From Phytophthora colocasiae (lineage: Eukaryota; Oomycota; Peronosporomycetes; Peronosporales; Peronosporaceae): a stretch of 64,000 nucleotides of DNA. A model generated the notes under the pieces. It searched no databases and had not been told where the DNA came from. It saw only the letters and a list, made by a program, of their open reading frames with translations. The DNA lies in NCBI GenBank assembly GCA_018806915.1, contig JAGKQI010000102.1, forward strand, positions 806,001-870,000. Reading direction: 5' to 3'. This document shows positions 32,571-44,600 of this stretch, piece after piece. Every line of letters begins with the position of its first letter. Within the stretch, counting starts at the first letter, position 1. The translations under genes were made by a program, and so were the position numbers.

Positions 32571-35500
32571 TGGAAATACAAGACAAAAGTTGTGCGCTGC
32601 CAGCCTTAACGCACACAGCCGAAGCTTAGCGAATAACTCATAGGGAATGGATTTTATTCAAATGAGTACAGTCGGCGATGTTTTTCCACAGTTCTTCGGC
32701 CCCGGGCTCACCTATCCAAGCAATCCGATACTTCAAAAGTATCGCCAGTAGCCCTAATTAGCCTTACAAGCAACCGAGAAATGATCCGTTGACAAAACGG
32801 ACAGTGATTAATAAATTTCTCCGCGCTATACATAATGGAGTTCACATACAGCAGCGAAATACTAAGCTTCCTCTGGTTTGCCCATTCATAGTATAAGCAC
32901 TACTCATTGAATAACGCTACAGAATATCCACTAGAATAGCCGTAACCTGAAGTGGTAACGCTGAAGTAGCGTACTGTGATTGGACAAAATATTATATTTT
33001 GTCTGCGACCCTGGCGCATGAGGTCGACTTCGGCGCTAGGATACCACGGCAAGTCGCTCATGCTGGATAACAAGAGCATACCGCTACCGCCGATTCACAA
33101 ATCAACACAGGGGAGCCACTTTGACCCGGCAAGGCATAGGAAATGCTGTCATTTTTGACTTGAAAAAATGACAAGCTACACACTACTTTCTGCTACGCGT
33201 CCTGTGGCGGTAAGCGACGGTGCGTGATGCAGGATTAGCTTCATGCACTCCTTGCCGAATTCTCTTTAACGTAGTGAGTGCACGTTCTGGTCTGTGTTGG
33301 TACAGGTTGGTGGGCTCCATTTCCAACTGGGATAGATGATCCGCTTCGGCTTGGGTGGAAGGATATAGCGAAAACGTGATCGTGTGCGTCTTCCACGGCC
33401 ATCTTGATCATTTTCTCCCTCAACAAGCTTCAGACCTTTGGGAAATGGCTTCATTTCGTAAGCACTTGTTAGCCCCATTCGCTTCTGTCAGTACAAGTCT
33501 TTCACAGCACTTCTGTAGCCACTCAGAGTCGAAACTTTTACTTTGCCCCCGTTCTTCTCATCCAGTTAATAATTCTCCAAGTGCTCATCCGAAAACACTG
33601 CATGCGAAAAACTGCCATCCTGCTCGAAAAACTTGCTGTGAATCCTGCTGATTTGCGCGAGTCCAATTAGCAAATCACTTTTATGTAACTTGGGTATACT
33701 TTCTTGGTACTTCCAGCGGTACACGCTTTTCGAACTTGTTCTGCATCTAACTGCCTCAGCTGTGGTGTTGCGTCGGTGGTAGCGTGATTACTTACGACGG
33801 CTTCGCGACTCGCCATTCTTCACTGCAGGGAGGAAGACGAATTGGCATGCACATTTAACCAATCAAATGTATGAAAACAGCGTAACGAATTCCTGCTACG
33901 CGTTCTTCAACAAAAGCGTTGATAATTTTTGCCATTGTTATGTAGAGCCTGTCAAAAATTGTGAGGAGAATGCGTAAGCTCTTCTGGTTACACATGAATA
34001 CATTTTCCAATAGTTTTGTTACTATAGTAGGTAAATAACTGTTGGAGTTAATTCATTTGCTATAAAATAAACATTTGTGTTGACTATTTTTATTTTGGTC
34101 GACACATATGATTTTTTGGTACCTCGAGCTCGGTAACCTCGAGCTCCATAGATTTTCCCGGGGTTACACGTACACGTGGCTACACCACTTGTTACTCTAA
34201 CAGTTATACTAACAGTTAGAGGTTGGAAATGGACCTCAGACCTTGGTGTGCTGTACACACCAATGGCTACATGGGCGAACCACATCATTGGGTGGTTCGC
34301 GTGCATTTGCGCATGTTATTGGTAGAAAGTAACGGATTTCTACCAATCAATGCTCTATACGGTAGCGCCAACCACACGTTGGCAGATCGTTTAGAAAATA
34401 GATTAAGCAGTTTTAGGAGGGTCCATAATTGCCAAATTCAATAACAGTTCTCATGTTACAGTATTTAAATTACTTGTATTTGATTTAAATAAGTATATTT
34501 ACAGCAAATCTTTCTTAATTGCACGTTTCCTCATACACGTAAGCGCACGTGTACGACACCTAGTGGATCTAAGTAGACCCATTACACAATCTGTCGGCAT
34601 GGACCTGCGTTTTGACCAGCATGGGTCTCCCAATGCCATCTACCAGGTAGGTGGTGTGTTGGATTTCATTTTCGGGCTGGAGATTCTGTTGACGGAAATA
34701 CATGAAGCAAAACGTATGATTCTTGTGAAACTTACCGAACCGGGTTTCTTCTGGTGTATTGTGACGGAAACTGGAGGCCGGACGTGTGTCTTTACTGAGA
34801 AGAGTCTCCGTCTCATCCATGACGTCGTATGCGCTCTGCGTTGCGTTTTCGAGCCACCTACGGGGAGAGTAGCCGGAGACCGCCCTGGTAGCATTGTTAA
34901 CCGCTTCGACACAATCTTCGCAGCGGAGTTTCTAGCTCCGGCCCAAGCTCAACTGTGAACTGCATGCCACAGCGATTCCATGTGTAGTTAATCCTGAAGT
35001 AAAATGCAAAAGGTCGCAGGCAGGTCATGACCCAGAGACCTGGTATCTCGAGATGACAGCCGCTGCTCACGTTAGACTTGCAGATATCACGAAGTTGGGT
35101 CACGACTTAAATACTTTGGCCCCATTGACGGAACCTAAAGACTGTCTTCCTCACACTACGGGACCAGCCAGTGGTGTTGCTGTCCAACCCGACGACGCCG
35201 TGATTGGGCGGTGGAGCCGACCTGATTAGGGAGGAGGTATTGCTACAATGTTTATCTGCGGTAAGGGATGGAACGGAAGCAAGCAAATGCTCACAGTTAT
35301 GTGTATTTAACGGTTTGTGCTACGTAGTGTGATATATCCTTTCGAGTGCATTTTAATATCGAGAGGAGGGGCTGACAAACTTTAATATGGTCTCCGGCTG
35401 CGCAGCGATTTCGAAAAGGCATCGATGCTTTTGCGTCCTCGCTCTCTGTCAGCTTGTTCGATAGCTGATTCTATCGACAAATCGCTTTTCACTAAGCTGC

Positions 35501-35634
35501 GTACGTATTTTTTTGATGACGTGCAGCCGTCTAGAAAAAGAACTTTGACTCTTTAGCTGGCGAGCGCCATTTTGTACCAAACGTTTGCTCTAAGATACAC
35601 GATTGAGGGTTGGTTTGTTAGCCCAGTGTGCCAT
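32571..35634. other. Intergenic, transposon-flanking DNA without a supported gene
   Basis: Short frames only. A 131-codon plus frame at 34563-34958 and its antisense 90-codon frame are both open, without recognisable features. A minus frame near 33478-33266 has a basic stretch but nothing diagnostic. A possible 257-bp LTR at 34190-34446 was not accepted for lack of a target duplication. Confidence 0.4.
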
Positions 35635-37837
35635 TCACTCCACAGTTGTTCCACAGTGGAAATCCCACGGCTCAGTGTAGTTTAATACGTCAGTGGCAAG
35701 AGGCTGTGGAGTATTTTGTAGGCGATTAACATCAAGTTCTGGGTTGTTATTCATACTAGGAGATGTTGTGCAGCAAGCAACTGACCTAGTGCTAGGGTTT
35801 TCGGCTGGTACTAATCGAAACGACATCTCTCCACGGAAAAAAGCTGTGAGTTCGTCATGTGATTGCTTTACCAGCTTGGCAAGTGCGAGGTGTCTTGACT
35901 CTAATTTGTCCATGACCGCATGTTGTGTTTTTATCTGCTGCGACAGCAAAGGCATAGCAACCTGTAGTTGCATTTCGACTGGATGCTCCGATGATTGGGT
36001 GCCAACAATTGCATATTGCTGAAATGCTTCACCGAAAAGCTTGTGATTACGAATTATGAAGAAATGCTGCATCTTGTAGTAGGACGACTCGTAAGTATTC
36101 CAGTAGTTCGATGAAGCCACGTGCAGCCAAATTGCGCTCTCAAGTTCCATCTAATATTTTTTGTTTGTATGTCTCTATGCCAGGAAAAATCAATGATTTT
36201 AATTCTGCTGGTGGATCAATAACAGCGCGCTCCAGGTAGTAAAGTCATGAGCGTGGCGGATGTCCAGAAAGTGCTCGAATGGCCTCACGCGCAAGCGGAG
36301 CAGAGTATACCGCTTCTACGGTATCCATTACCCACCGGCCGTGCCTGCGTGTCTGCGAGATATCCACATCAGCACTTTCGAGCTGGCGAACGCCTTGTTG
36401 CCTGTTGATGTGAGTTTTTTTATTGAAGGTCAACCCGAGATGTTGGAATATAGTCTCATAACTTTCTTTGTAGTGTTTGTAGGAAATGGATTTATTGCGA
36501 TCACGGCCCCGCAGAAACTTTACATCATACCAATCTTGAGCTTTGTCGAAATGATGGAAGAGGCTCCAAGTCCACATGAAAACGTTCAAAAAAATAGAAG
36601 GCAACAGCTCCGACCGGGCAACGTGAACATCTTTGTTTCGCATAAATCCCACGTGTTGAAGTTTGCCGTACGTGCAGCGGGGCTGCGTAGTTGTGCACCG
36701 CACAGAGGAAGTTTTGTAGACTCGTAGAGTCCTGCTTGCAAGGCGTTAGCCTTCGGTTCTATACAAGAACCAAGTAGTTCACTAATTATGGGACTTACAC
36801 CATCGGTGTCCCTATAATAAAAGAACTAACACTAATTATGTAAAATGCAAACTGATTTTTATTGACTTTGTTGCCTTAATCCTAAATGTAACGGATTTAG
36901 TCACTATGGTTTACTACGTGGTAAAATGTGCGTGATCTCAAGCTGGCAGATATGTTTTCGTAGCCCCTTAATAACAAGGGCTTTCAGCAGTGTACTGCTC
37001 CAGTTTTGCTAATTCAACACGGCAAGACAAACACTTACTGTACGGGGTTACACGGCGCTGGGCGCTATTACTGCATTAGTGTGGTAGACACCGGCCAAAG
37101 GCATAAGTCACAGATCTGTGTATGACACATCGTATATCTCACACGTCACATATGTAGCCATGTGATGACAGTTGGCTCAGAGCCACACACTACATTTTGA
37201 TTAGGATTTAAACACTAAAAAGGCAGCTCGGCCTCGAAGGTCATCTAACGTAAGTAACGCATCACAAATTTCGTGAAATTGACCAGCAGAATGATATCCG
37301 TCTAGCAACGAACCAATACCCCGGTCTTGATAGCTTTTTTTCTCGTTTCCAGCTGCGGCCTGTACATTTTTAATGAGTCGCTTGACTTGTGCTGATCGAG
37401 GATGCTCGTTGGAGTTAGTTCGCAGGCCGACTTGCTGATTGTATAAATCTACTACTGCATTGACGTATCCACAAACTGTTGAACTGCCAACATCTTGCCT
37501 TTCGCTTTCTTTGATTCTCTTCCAACGACCTGCTCCGATAAAAAGAGATGAAGCTTGCCCTTTGTGACTGTTCTACCATTACAGAAATTGTTTTTTAGCA
37601 CCGTTCCACAAACTCTTTTTGATAGCCCTCATACTTTCTTCGGGTGTTTATTGGACGAGAATCCAAGGTAGTTTGAAGTGTGGCACGCTCGCTCCCCTCA
37701 ATTTGCATCTGAACGGCACTGTGGCTCACCTGAACTTGCCTAGTAGAGGTTGTCAAGCCTGTTGTTGCTGAAGGCATTGCTGCTGAAGCTGCCGCTTGTG
37801 CATATGAACGGATAGATACCCCCGAGTTTTTCGGCAT
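35635..37837 (-). pseudogene. Crypton-type tyrosine recombinase, disrupted
   Basis: Read on the minus strand: an N-terminal part ending in RPINTRRKYEGYQKEFVERC (SAM-like core-binding start), a helix-rich part (YVNAVVDLYNQQVGLRTNS, LKDV-type helices to about 37210), then, beyond a nested LTR, the catalytic half in 36703-36245 (QDWYDVKFLRGRDRNKSISY; THINRQQGVRQL giving His-x-x-Arg; TRRHGRWVMDTVEAVY ending in the candidate nucleophile Tyr). A DUF3504/GCR1_C-like tail follows to 35635. This is the layout of Crypton recombinases. Stops near 37595, 37205, 36245 and 36153, loss of the segment with the first catalytic Arg, and the LTR insertion make it inactive. Confidence 0.75.
36715..37194. mobile_element. 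Solo LTR, 480 bp, nested in the Crypton
   Basis: Begins TGTAG and ends CTACA, the inverted termini common in Ty1/copia-type LTRs. It is flanked by TTTT on both sides (left GTTTT, right TTTTG), a plausible 4-bp target duplication. No internal retroelement sequence is present, so it is best read as a solo LTR left by LTR-LTR recombination. It interrupts the Crypton coding region. Confidence 0.6.
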
Positions 37838-38128
37838 ACTCTCTGGAAATGACGTCTTTTTAGGATATCGATTTGCTAGACGATATCACTAAAGAGATAT
37901 TTCCTTTAGGTCTTAAAAACAAAACTGACCCGGGTCTGGACCCACACAATTTCTTGGATGATACTCATTAAGTAACATTTTCCTCCATTAATTTTTGATA
38001 ATGGTCCTTAAACTTGTGTCATGGATACACCATAACCTATTGTCATTTTTCGCGTCGGAATCCGACCGATGTCTAGAGCACGCTGATAGGCAAATCTGAA
38101 GCTGAAACTCGTGTAGAAGGCGCTCCAG

Positions 38129-38140
38129 TGTGTCTGGTAG
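38129..38140. repeat. LINE target-site duplication, left copy
   Basis: TGTGTCTGGTAG, identical to 41385-41396 at the other end of the LINE. Confidence 0.85.
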
Positions 38141-41100
38141 TATGTATGTATGTAAACGCGTGTCGCGAGCCGTCTTGCCACCGGGGTGGCTCAACTTCCG
38201 CATGCGTCGGGTTATCTCTCATTCTCCACGTTTCTCGCTTCTCTCGGTCAGAGTCCATTAAGCGGCGCGCACGCTATAAGCGCTTCTGTTAGATCCCTCC
38301 AGGCAGCGCGATCCTGTGCGCATAGGCGGAGGAGGTACAGGTCTGGGGAACATTGAAGCCGGTGTCCAGCAGAAAGTGTCTGAAGGTCGGCATCGAGGAC
38401 GATCGGTAGCGTTAGTCTGTGTCTGCCTCTCCACTTGCCGGTCGTATTGGGGTTGAAAAAGGCTGCCATGAAGCGGCACGCTGGAATGCCTGCTGGTCTG
38501 CGGAGTATGTGGCCGAAAAGGCTCCATCGGCTGTGAAGCAAGTGAAATCGGAGTGGCTGGGTCTTGGTACGGTCGTAGAGTTTGTCATTGGAGATCGTGT
38601 CTGGATATCGTACTCCAATCACTTTGCGGAGCTGTGGACGATGGAAACTCTCGAGGTTGTGGAGCTCGGAGTCGGTAAGGGCCAAAGTTCCGCAGTTGTA
38701 GAGTAGAATAGGCAATACATAGCAGTTGTAGAGGCGGAGGCGTGTAGTTTCCGAGGTCTTCGATGGACGGAGCCAAACTTTCCACATACGGTGAAGTGCG
38801 GCAGTCGCTAAATTCTTGCGGCGGGAGTCGTCTTCGGCGTCGCCGAGGAGAGAACTTAATTTTCGCGTAATGCGCCAATCTTCATCTTTGGCACGTGTAA
38901 TCCGGTTAGACTGGGCGGTTGGGCTGCGGTGAACGATGGTGTGTTTGGTCTTGGACGTGTTCATCTGGAGTGACCATTTGGCCAGGACTGCTGGGGTTTC
39001 GGTCTCGATCTGGGTAGCTATCTCAGCGCTCTGGCAGACGAAATCGGCGTCGTCAGCGTACACGATCATTAGCAAGAAAATCATGGGGTACGTCGAGTTG
39101 GCTGGCTAAGTCTCGTAGGGCTGCTTCGAGATAAACAACAAAAAGAACAGGGGAAATTGAGTCACCTTGGGGAGTACCTGTATTGCTCTCGAACGGTGAG
39201 AGCAGGCGATTGCCGAGTCGGAGGGAGAGCATAGTGTCTCATACATGTAGTAGTAGGCGGATCAGTCGAAGTTCGTTATCATCGAGGAGTGGCTTGAGCA
39301 CGAAGAGAAGTTTGTCGCGGTTGACAGTGTCAAAAGCACGTGAGAGGTCGATCCCAAGAATGTGGAATCGGTCTTTGTATCTCTGAGCGCGTGCAGCTAT
39401 CCACCTGTGGGCCCACACTGCGTCAGCAGTGCTGCGACAGGGTCTGAACCCGCTTTGGTGCGGGGACAGGAATCGTTCGACCTTGGGGGAGATACGGCGA
39501 AGCACCACCAAAGAAAACGCCTTACGGATGCTGTTGAGTAGGACGATAGGTCGAAGGCTGGCGCATTGGCCAGCCGGCTTGTTTGGCTTGGGAAGTCCGA
39601 GGAGAATCCCGTCGCCCAGGTGGATGTTGTCTCCTGTGGTAAGTCCGTGATTGATGATGTCGTCCAGGGGTTGAGCTAATAGATCTGATCCATACTTGAG
39701 TAGCTCGGCAGGGATTGGAGTCGGGGCCCGTAGCACGTCCATTGCGTAAGCGGCGGAACGCGCGATCAAGCTCGGATGCGGTGATCGGGTTGTTCAGAGG
39801 GCGCGGTAGATCGTCGGCGGCGACGGGCGTGCGCGTGGGGTCTGGGAACCGCTCTTGGAAGTGTTGTTTGATGTTGGCGCCTGCTTCTTGGCGACCGAGA
39901 ATATATTTACCTGTGGAGTCACATAACGAGGTTAGTGGAGAGCGTCGTCGGAAGAGAGCTCGCGTTGCTTTTAATACTTGAGTCGAGCGGTTCGACTGTT
40001 CAATAATAGCGAGTTTTTCGTCGATGAAAGCTCCAGCGAGAGCTTTGCTGCGTTCTTGGATCCGGTGTAGAAGTCGATTGCGTTTGGTACGCAGAGCCTT
40101 GACGTCTTGCTTGTGGTCGTTGTAGATGAGCTGCCGAAGTCGCTGTTCGTATGAGAGGCGGGAAAGTTCGGGATCCACCTCTTTAGTATGGTTGACGATC
40201 GGCATGTAGCCGACAGAGTCTGCCGCAGCTTCTAGGGCAGCGTTAAGCGTGGTTGTCCAGTGTTGGTCCGTGGTCGCCCGATGTTCTGGGAGGTCAGCAA
40301 GGTTTTTCTCGAGAAGTTGTCGGTACATGGTGCGATACTTGCTGTCATGTACGAGGAGATGTGTCGTCAGGCGTGTTGCAGCTTCGCTACTATGCGCTTG
40401 TTCTTGACGTCGGCGTAGTCCGCGTAGGGCGCGGAGGTCGAAGTCGAGTGTGACAAGCTTGTGGTCCGACGGTGTGAGGGTGCCGCCCCAGGATTGCGCG
40501 TTGCAGCATAGTTTCTTCGTCCGCTGCATATGATGTAGTCGATCTGGTTGAAGATGCAGTGGTCCTTCAGTCGGAGTGTCCATGTCGTGATGTTACGGGC
40601 GCGTTTTCGGAATGCTGTATTGGTGATAAACAATTCATTATCGTCACAGAAAGAGGGAAGAGGTGAGGATGTGGCTGTTGCGGTTCCTTCGTCCGCCACC
40701 CCATTTCCCAAGAAATGATTCATTTTCGCGGCGTTGACCGATTTTAGCGTTGAAGTCACCTAGAATGATTGTTGTGTCACGTTGGGAGAGCTTGGATAGC
40801 GCTGTGTTCAGGTCTGCGTAGAAACTGTCAATCGCTGCTACAGGGTACCCACTGTGGGGTGAATAAGCGTTGACAATGTTCACTCGTTGGGCTTTAGGTA
40901 GACGTAGTTGAAGTACTCCAACACGGTCGGATTGGGCCCAGTATTTGTGGAGAAACCTGTGTAAATGGGGGGGAAATGGCGAAACCAAGACCTTGCCTTC
41001 GGTTTAAACATGGGAGTGTTAGGAGATGATACGTACCGGTCTTCTGCTCACTCTGGAAAGCAAAACGAGTTTCTTGAATCCCTAGTATGTCGATCTTGTA

Positions 41101-41384
41101 TGCTGATAGGTCCCTAGGAAGCGTCTCATGCTGCTTCCGCTGGGAACCAATAGATTGCACATTAAACGTACCTAGGCGGAGATGCCGGGAATTCTTCGTG
41201 CGTGGCTGCGTGCGTCGTGGCGGCTTGACTGGCGGCTGGGGATGAGAGAGATTAGAGAGAGGTGTGTCGAGAGAGAGACCCGTCAAAGACTGACGGATGC
41301 CGTGAAGCAACCGTCGGAAGGCTTGAGCTAGCATCATGCTGGCTCAGGCTTCCCGGGAGGGCGACACCCCAACCCGACCAGGAT
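38141..41384 (-). mobile_element. LINE (APE-type non-LTR retrotransposon)
   Basis: A 3244-bp insertion bounded by a perfect 12-bp target-site duplication. The element reads on the minus strand. Its 3' end at 38141 carries a short CATA microsatellite, typical of LINE tails, and the single coding region covers most of its length. The insertion lies 284 bases upstream of the myosin ATG and in the opposite direction, so it may have separated the myosin promoter from its gene or supplied a new one. Confidence 0.88.
38248..41337 (-). pseudogene. LINE endonuclease/reverse transcriptase, frameshifted
   Basis: In order on the minus strand: an apurinic-type endonuclease (LRLGTFNVQSIG, IDILGIQETRF, TIILGDFNAKIG, TPSDHKLVTLDF); a linker; a reverse transcriptase (GLPKPNKPAG, LRPIVLLNSIRKAFS, HQSGFRPCRSTADAV, ILGIDLSRAFDTVN); the catalytic IVYADDADFV near 39048-39060; and a C-terminal part rich in Trp, Arg and Leu. 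The pieces lie in 41337-40894, 40988-40644, 40583-39522, 39769-39239 and 39084-38248, so at least four frame changes or stops separate them. The domains are almost all present, suggesting a near full-length copy that has since decayed. Confidence 0.85.
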
Positions 41385-41396
41385 TGTGTCTGGTAG
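41385..41396. repeat. LINE target-site duplication, right copy
   Basis: TGTGTCTGGTAG, matching 38129-38140. Confidence 0.85.
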
Positions 41397-41679
41397 ATGT
41401 AAGAAAAAGACGAGGCCGCGCGTACAGCGCGACCAGGACACGAGAATATACAAAAATGAGGGGACCAAATCACATTACGCGTGCGGTTCCGATGCGAAAA
41501 TTACAATGAGAATCGCACCTAATGGATTGGCCAATCGTGTCCGCTACATCAAATATTCTCTAAAACAGTTCAAGCCATTATTCATGTGCGCCACATTGTG
41601 GTGTCTCACGTTTTGCTTCCGTATCGATTTCCCCCTCAGTTCGGGACTTCTCCCTTCAAGCAGCTGTAGCAACTTCACT

Positions 41680-44600
41680 ATGGGGAGGCGCAAGCCCGCG
41701 GCGGCCAAGCACGCGACGCTGTTCTCGGATGAGCGTGTGGTAGTGGGCGTAGATGACCTGGTGCTGTTGTCTTCTGTGAGCGAAACCTCCATTTTGGAGA
41801 ACCTCAAGATGCGGCACGCCGCTGACGTCATCTACTCGTACATTGGCCACGTCTTGGTGGTCGTAAACCCTTATAAATGGCTCGATATCTACGGCGAAGA
41901 CAGCATGCGTGCTTATATGCACAAGGCACGTATTGATGTGGCCCCGCACGTGTTTGCGACAGCTGAGGAGACATATCGGACGATGCTCAGTGAAGAAGAC
42001 AATCAATGTGTTATTATCAGCGGAGAGAGTGGCGCTGGCAAGACTGAGGCGTCGAAACAGATCCAAAACTACATTGCAGGTGTCAGTGGCAGTGGAGCAG
42101 GCGTTGACAAGGTGAAACGCACCTTTTTGGAGAGCAATCCGCTGCTGGAAGCTTTTGGCAATGCCAAAACGCTTCGCAACAACAATTCCAGTCGATTTGG
42201 CAAGTATTTCGAGCTGCTATTTGATTCTGCTGGACGACCACAAGGTGGTAAAGTGACGAATTACTTACTAGAGAAGTCACGCGTCGTTAAACCTGGCAAG
42301 GGAGAGCGTAACTTTCACATCTTCTATCAAGTGCTGGCTGGACTACCTGCTGCTGCCAAGCAGAAACTTTACTTGGACCGAGGAGGGCCTGAGAGTTATC
42401 ACTACCTGAAGGCTAGTGGATGCTACGATGTGGATGATGTAAACGATGCTCAGGAATTTGAGGAGACCATGGCAGCCATGCAACATGTGGGTATCAAGCG
42501 TAAACAGATCGAGCTGGTGATTCAGACTCTGGCTGCTGTGCTGCATATTGGCAATGTCCACTTCCAGCCCGAGACAGTCGGGGACGCTGAAGGTTCTTCG
42601 GTCCGTGACCGTGAGAGCTTACAGATCGCGTGTGAGTTGTTGGGACTTGATGCTGCACGACTGGAACATGCATTGTGTTACAAGCTGCTGCAAACAATGG
42701 CCCCTGGGGGTAAGATTGAGTCGTACGAGGTGCCTCAAAACACGAGTCAGGCGAAGGCTCAACGAGACTCCATTGCGAAGGCGGTGTACGATCGACTGTT
42801 CGACTTCTTGGTAGAGCGCGTGAATCATGCACTGGATATCGAAAAGAAGGCCGAGAAGCATGGTGAGATCTTGGAGATTGACGATATGACCACAATTGGC
42901 ATCTTGGATATCTATGGGTTTGAAATCTTCGACAAAAACGGATTTGAGCAGTTCTGCATCAACTATGTGAACGAGAAGCTGCAGCAAATTTTCATTGAGC
43001 TTACGCTGAAGAGCGAGCAGGAAGAGTACGCACGTGAAGGGATTGAATGGGCGCCGATCCCGTTCTTCAACAACAAGGTCGTGTGCGATTTGATTGAGGC
43101 TCGTCGCCCTACGCCTGGTATCTTCCTCATTCTTGACGATACTGTCAAGACGATGCATTCTCGCCAAGGAGAGAGTGTGGATGCGAATTTCTTGGAGAAA
43201 GTGGCGGGTATTCACGGGTCACACCCACACTTCTCGAAGCGTGGAAAAACTTTTGAAGTCAAGCACTATGCAGGCGATGTACAGTACAATATCGATGGCT
43301 TCGGGGATTCCAACAAGGACTTTTTGAGCAAGGACATCGCGCTCATCATCAGCGAGACGTCCAACAAACTCATGCGCTACATTTTCCCCGAAGAAATTGA
43401 TCTAAATGACAAACGTATGGCGAATACGGCTGGATACAAGATTCGTACGCAGTGCGAGGCACTTGTGACTGCGTTAATGGATTGTACACCTCATTACGTA
43501 CGCTGTATCAAGTCCAACGACCAAAAACTACCGAACAAGATGGACGACCGACGCGTTGTGCACCAGATTAAGTATTTGGGTCTTCTTGAAAACGTAAAAG
43601 TTCGTCGCGCTGGTTACGCGTATCGTGGAGATTACGGGCGTTTTGTTGATCGATTCCGACTGCTAAGTAAGGAGACATACCCAGAGTTCCGTGGATCAGA
43701 TAAGAAGGGTACTCAAGCAGTTCTACGCGCTGCAGTCAAATCACTTCCGCAATTAGAGACTGAAGTCCAACTTGGAAAGACGATGGTTTTCATCCAAACA
43801 CCCGAGACATTTTTCGAGCTGGAGAAACTTCGAGAGAAGAAGTTGGGATCGTTTGCGATGCGAATTCAGAAAGCATGGAAGAAATATTTCGGTCGTCGGC
43901 ATTTGTTGCAACTGAGCCACGACATCACGAAGTTGTACACGTCCAATAACAAGCAGAGGCAACGTGTGAGTATTTACCGCCCTTTTGACGGTGACTACTT
44001 GCGTGACTCGACTATTCGCGATGTGGTCATGGGCATTATCCAACACTATGGAGACTCTGAAAAGATTGTTTTCATGGATGAAGTCGAGAAGGCATGTCCG
44101 ATCGCTGGAGCGTCTCCCGATGGATCTCCAATTGCGTTGACAGGGCGAATTTTGATCATTACGGACCAGTATTTGTATCTGATGGAGAAACGCACGTGGC
44201 AGCCTGTGGTGGATCCGAAAAGCTCGTGGATACCACCGCTGGTTTATCTTCGCCGTCGCTTACGTTTGACTGCTATCGAGGAGATTGTGATGAGTACATT
44301 GGCCGACCCGTACTTCGTTTTGAAGGTACATCAGGAACCGCTTCTTCCCGAGCCGAACAAGAGCAAATGGGCAGACAATAAGTCTACGATGGTATGCATG
44401 GCAACCGGCAAGAAGTTCGGTCTGTTTAACCGCCGCCATCACTGCCGTTATACTGGCAAAATCTACTGCAATGACGTTTGCAAGCAACTGGAGGTCGTAC
44501 CAGATCTCGGTTTTTACACGCCGAGTCGCGTATATGACAAGGTCATTGGGCTTATGTCCACAGAAATGCCTGAAGACCAGCTACTCCTGTCGGAAAAGAA

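Noticed and set aside
34190..34446. Possible second solo LTR (TGTTA...TAACA)
   Set aside because: Inverted termini only; the flanks (CCACT and GTTCT) do not match as a target duplication.
41386..41679. Upstream extension of the myosin reading frame
   Set aside because: Begins in the LINE target-site duplication and adds nearly 100 residues unlike any myosin N-terminus; the ATG at 41680 starts the conserved protein.
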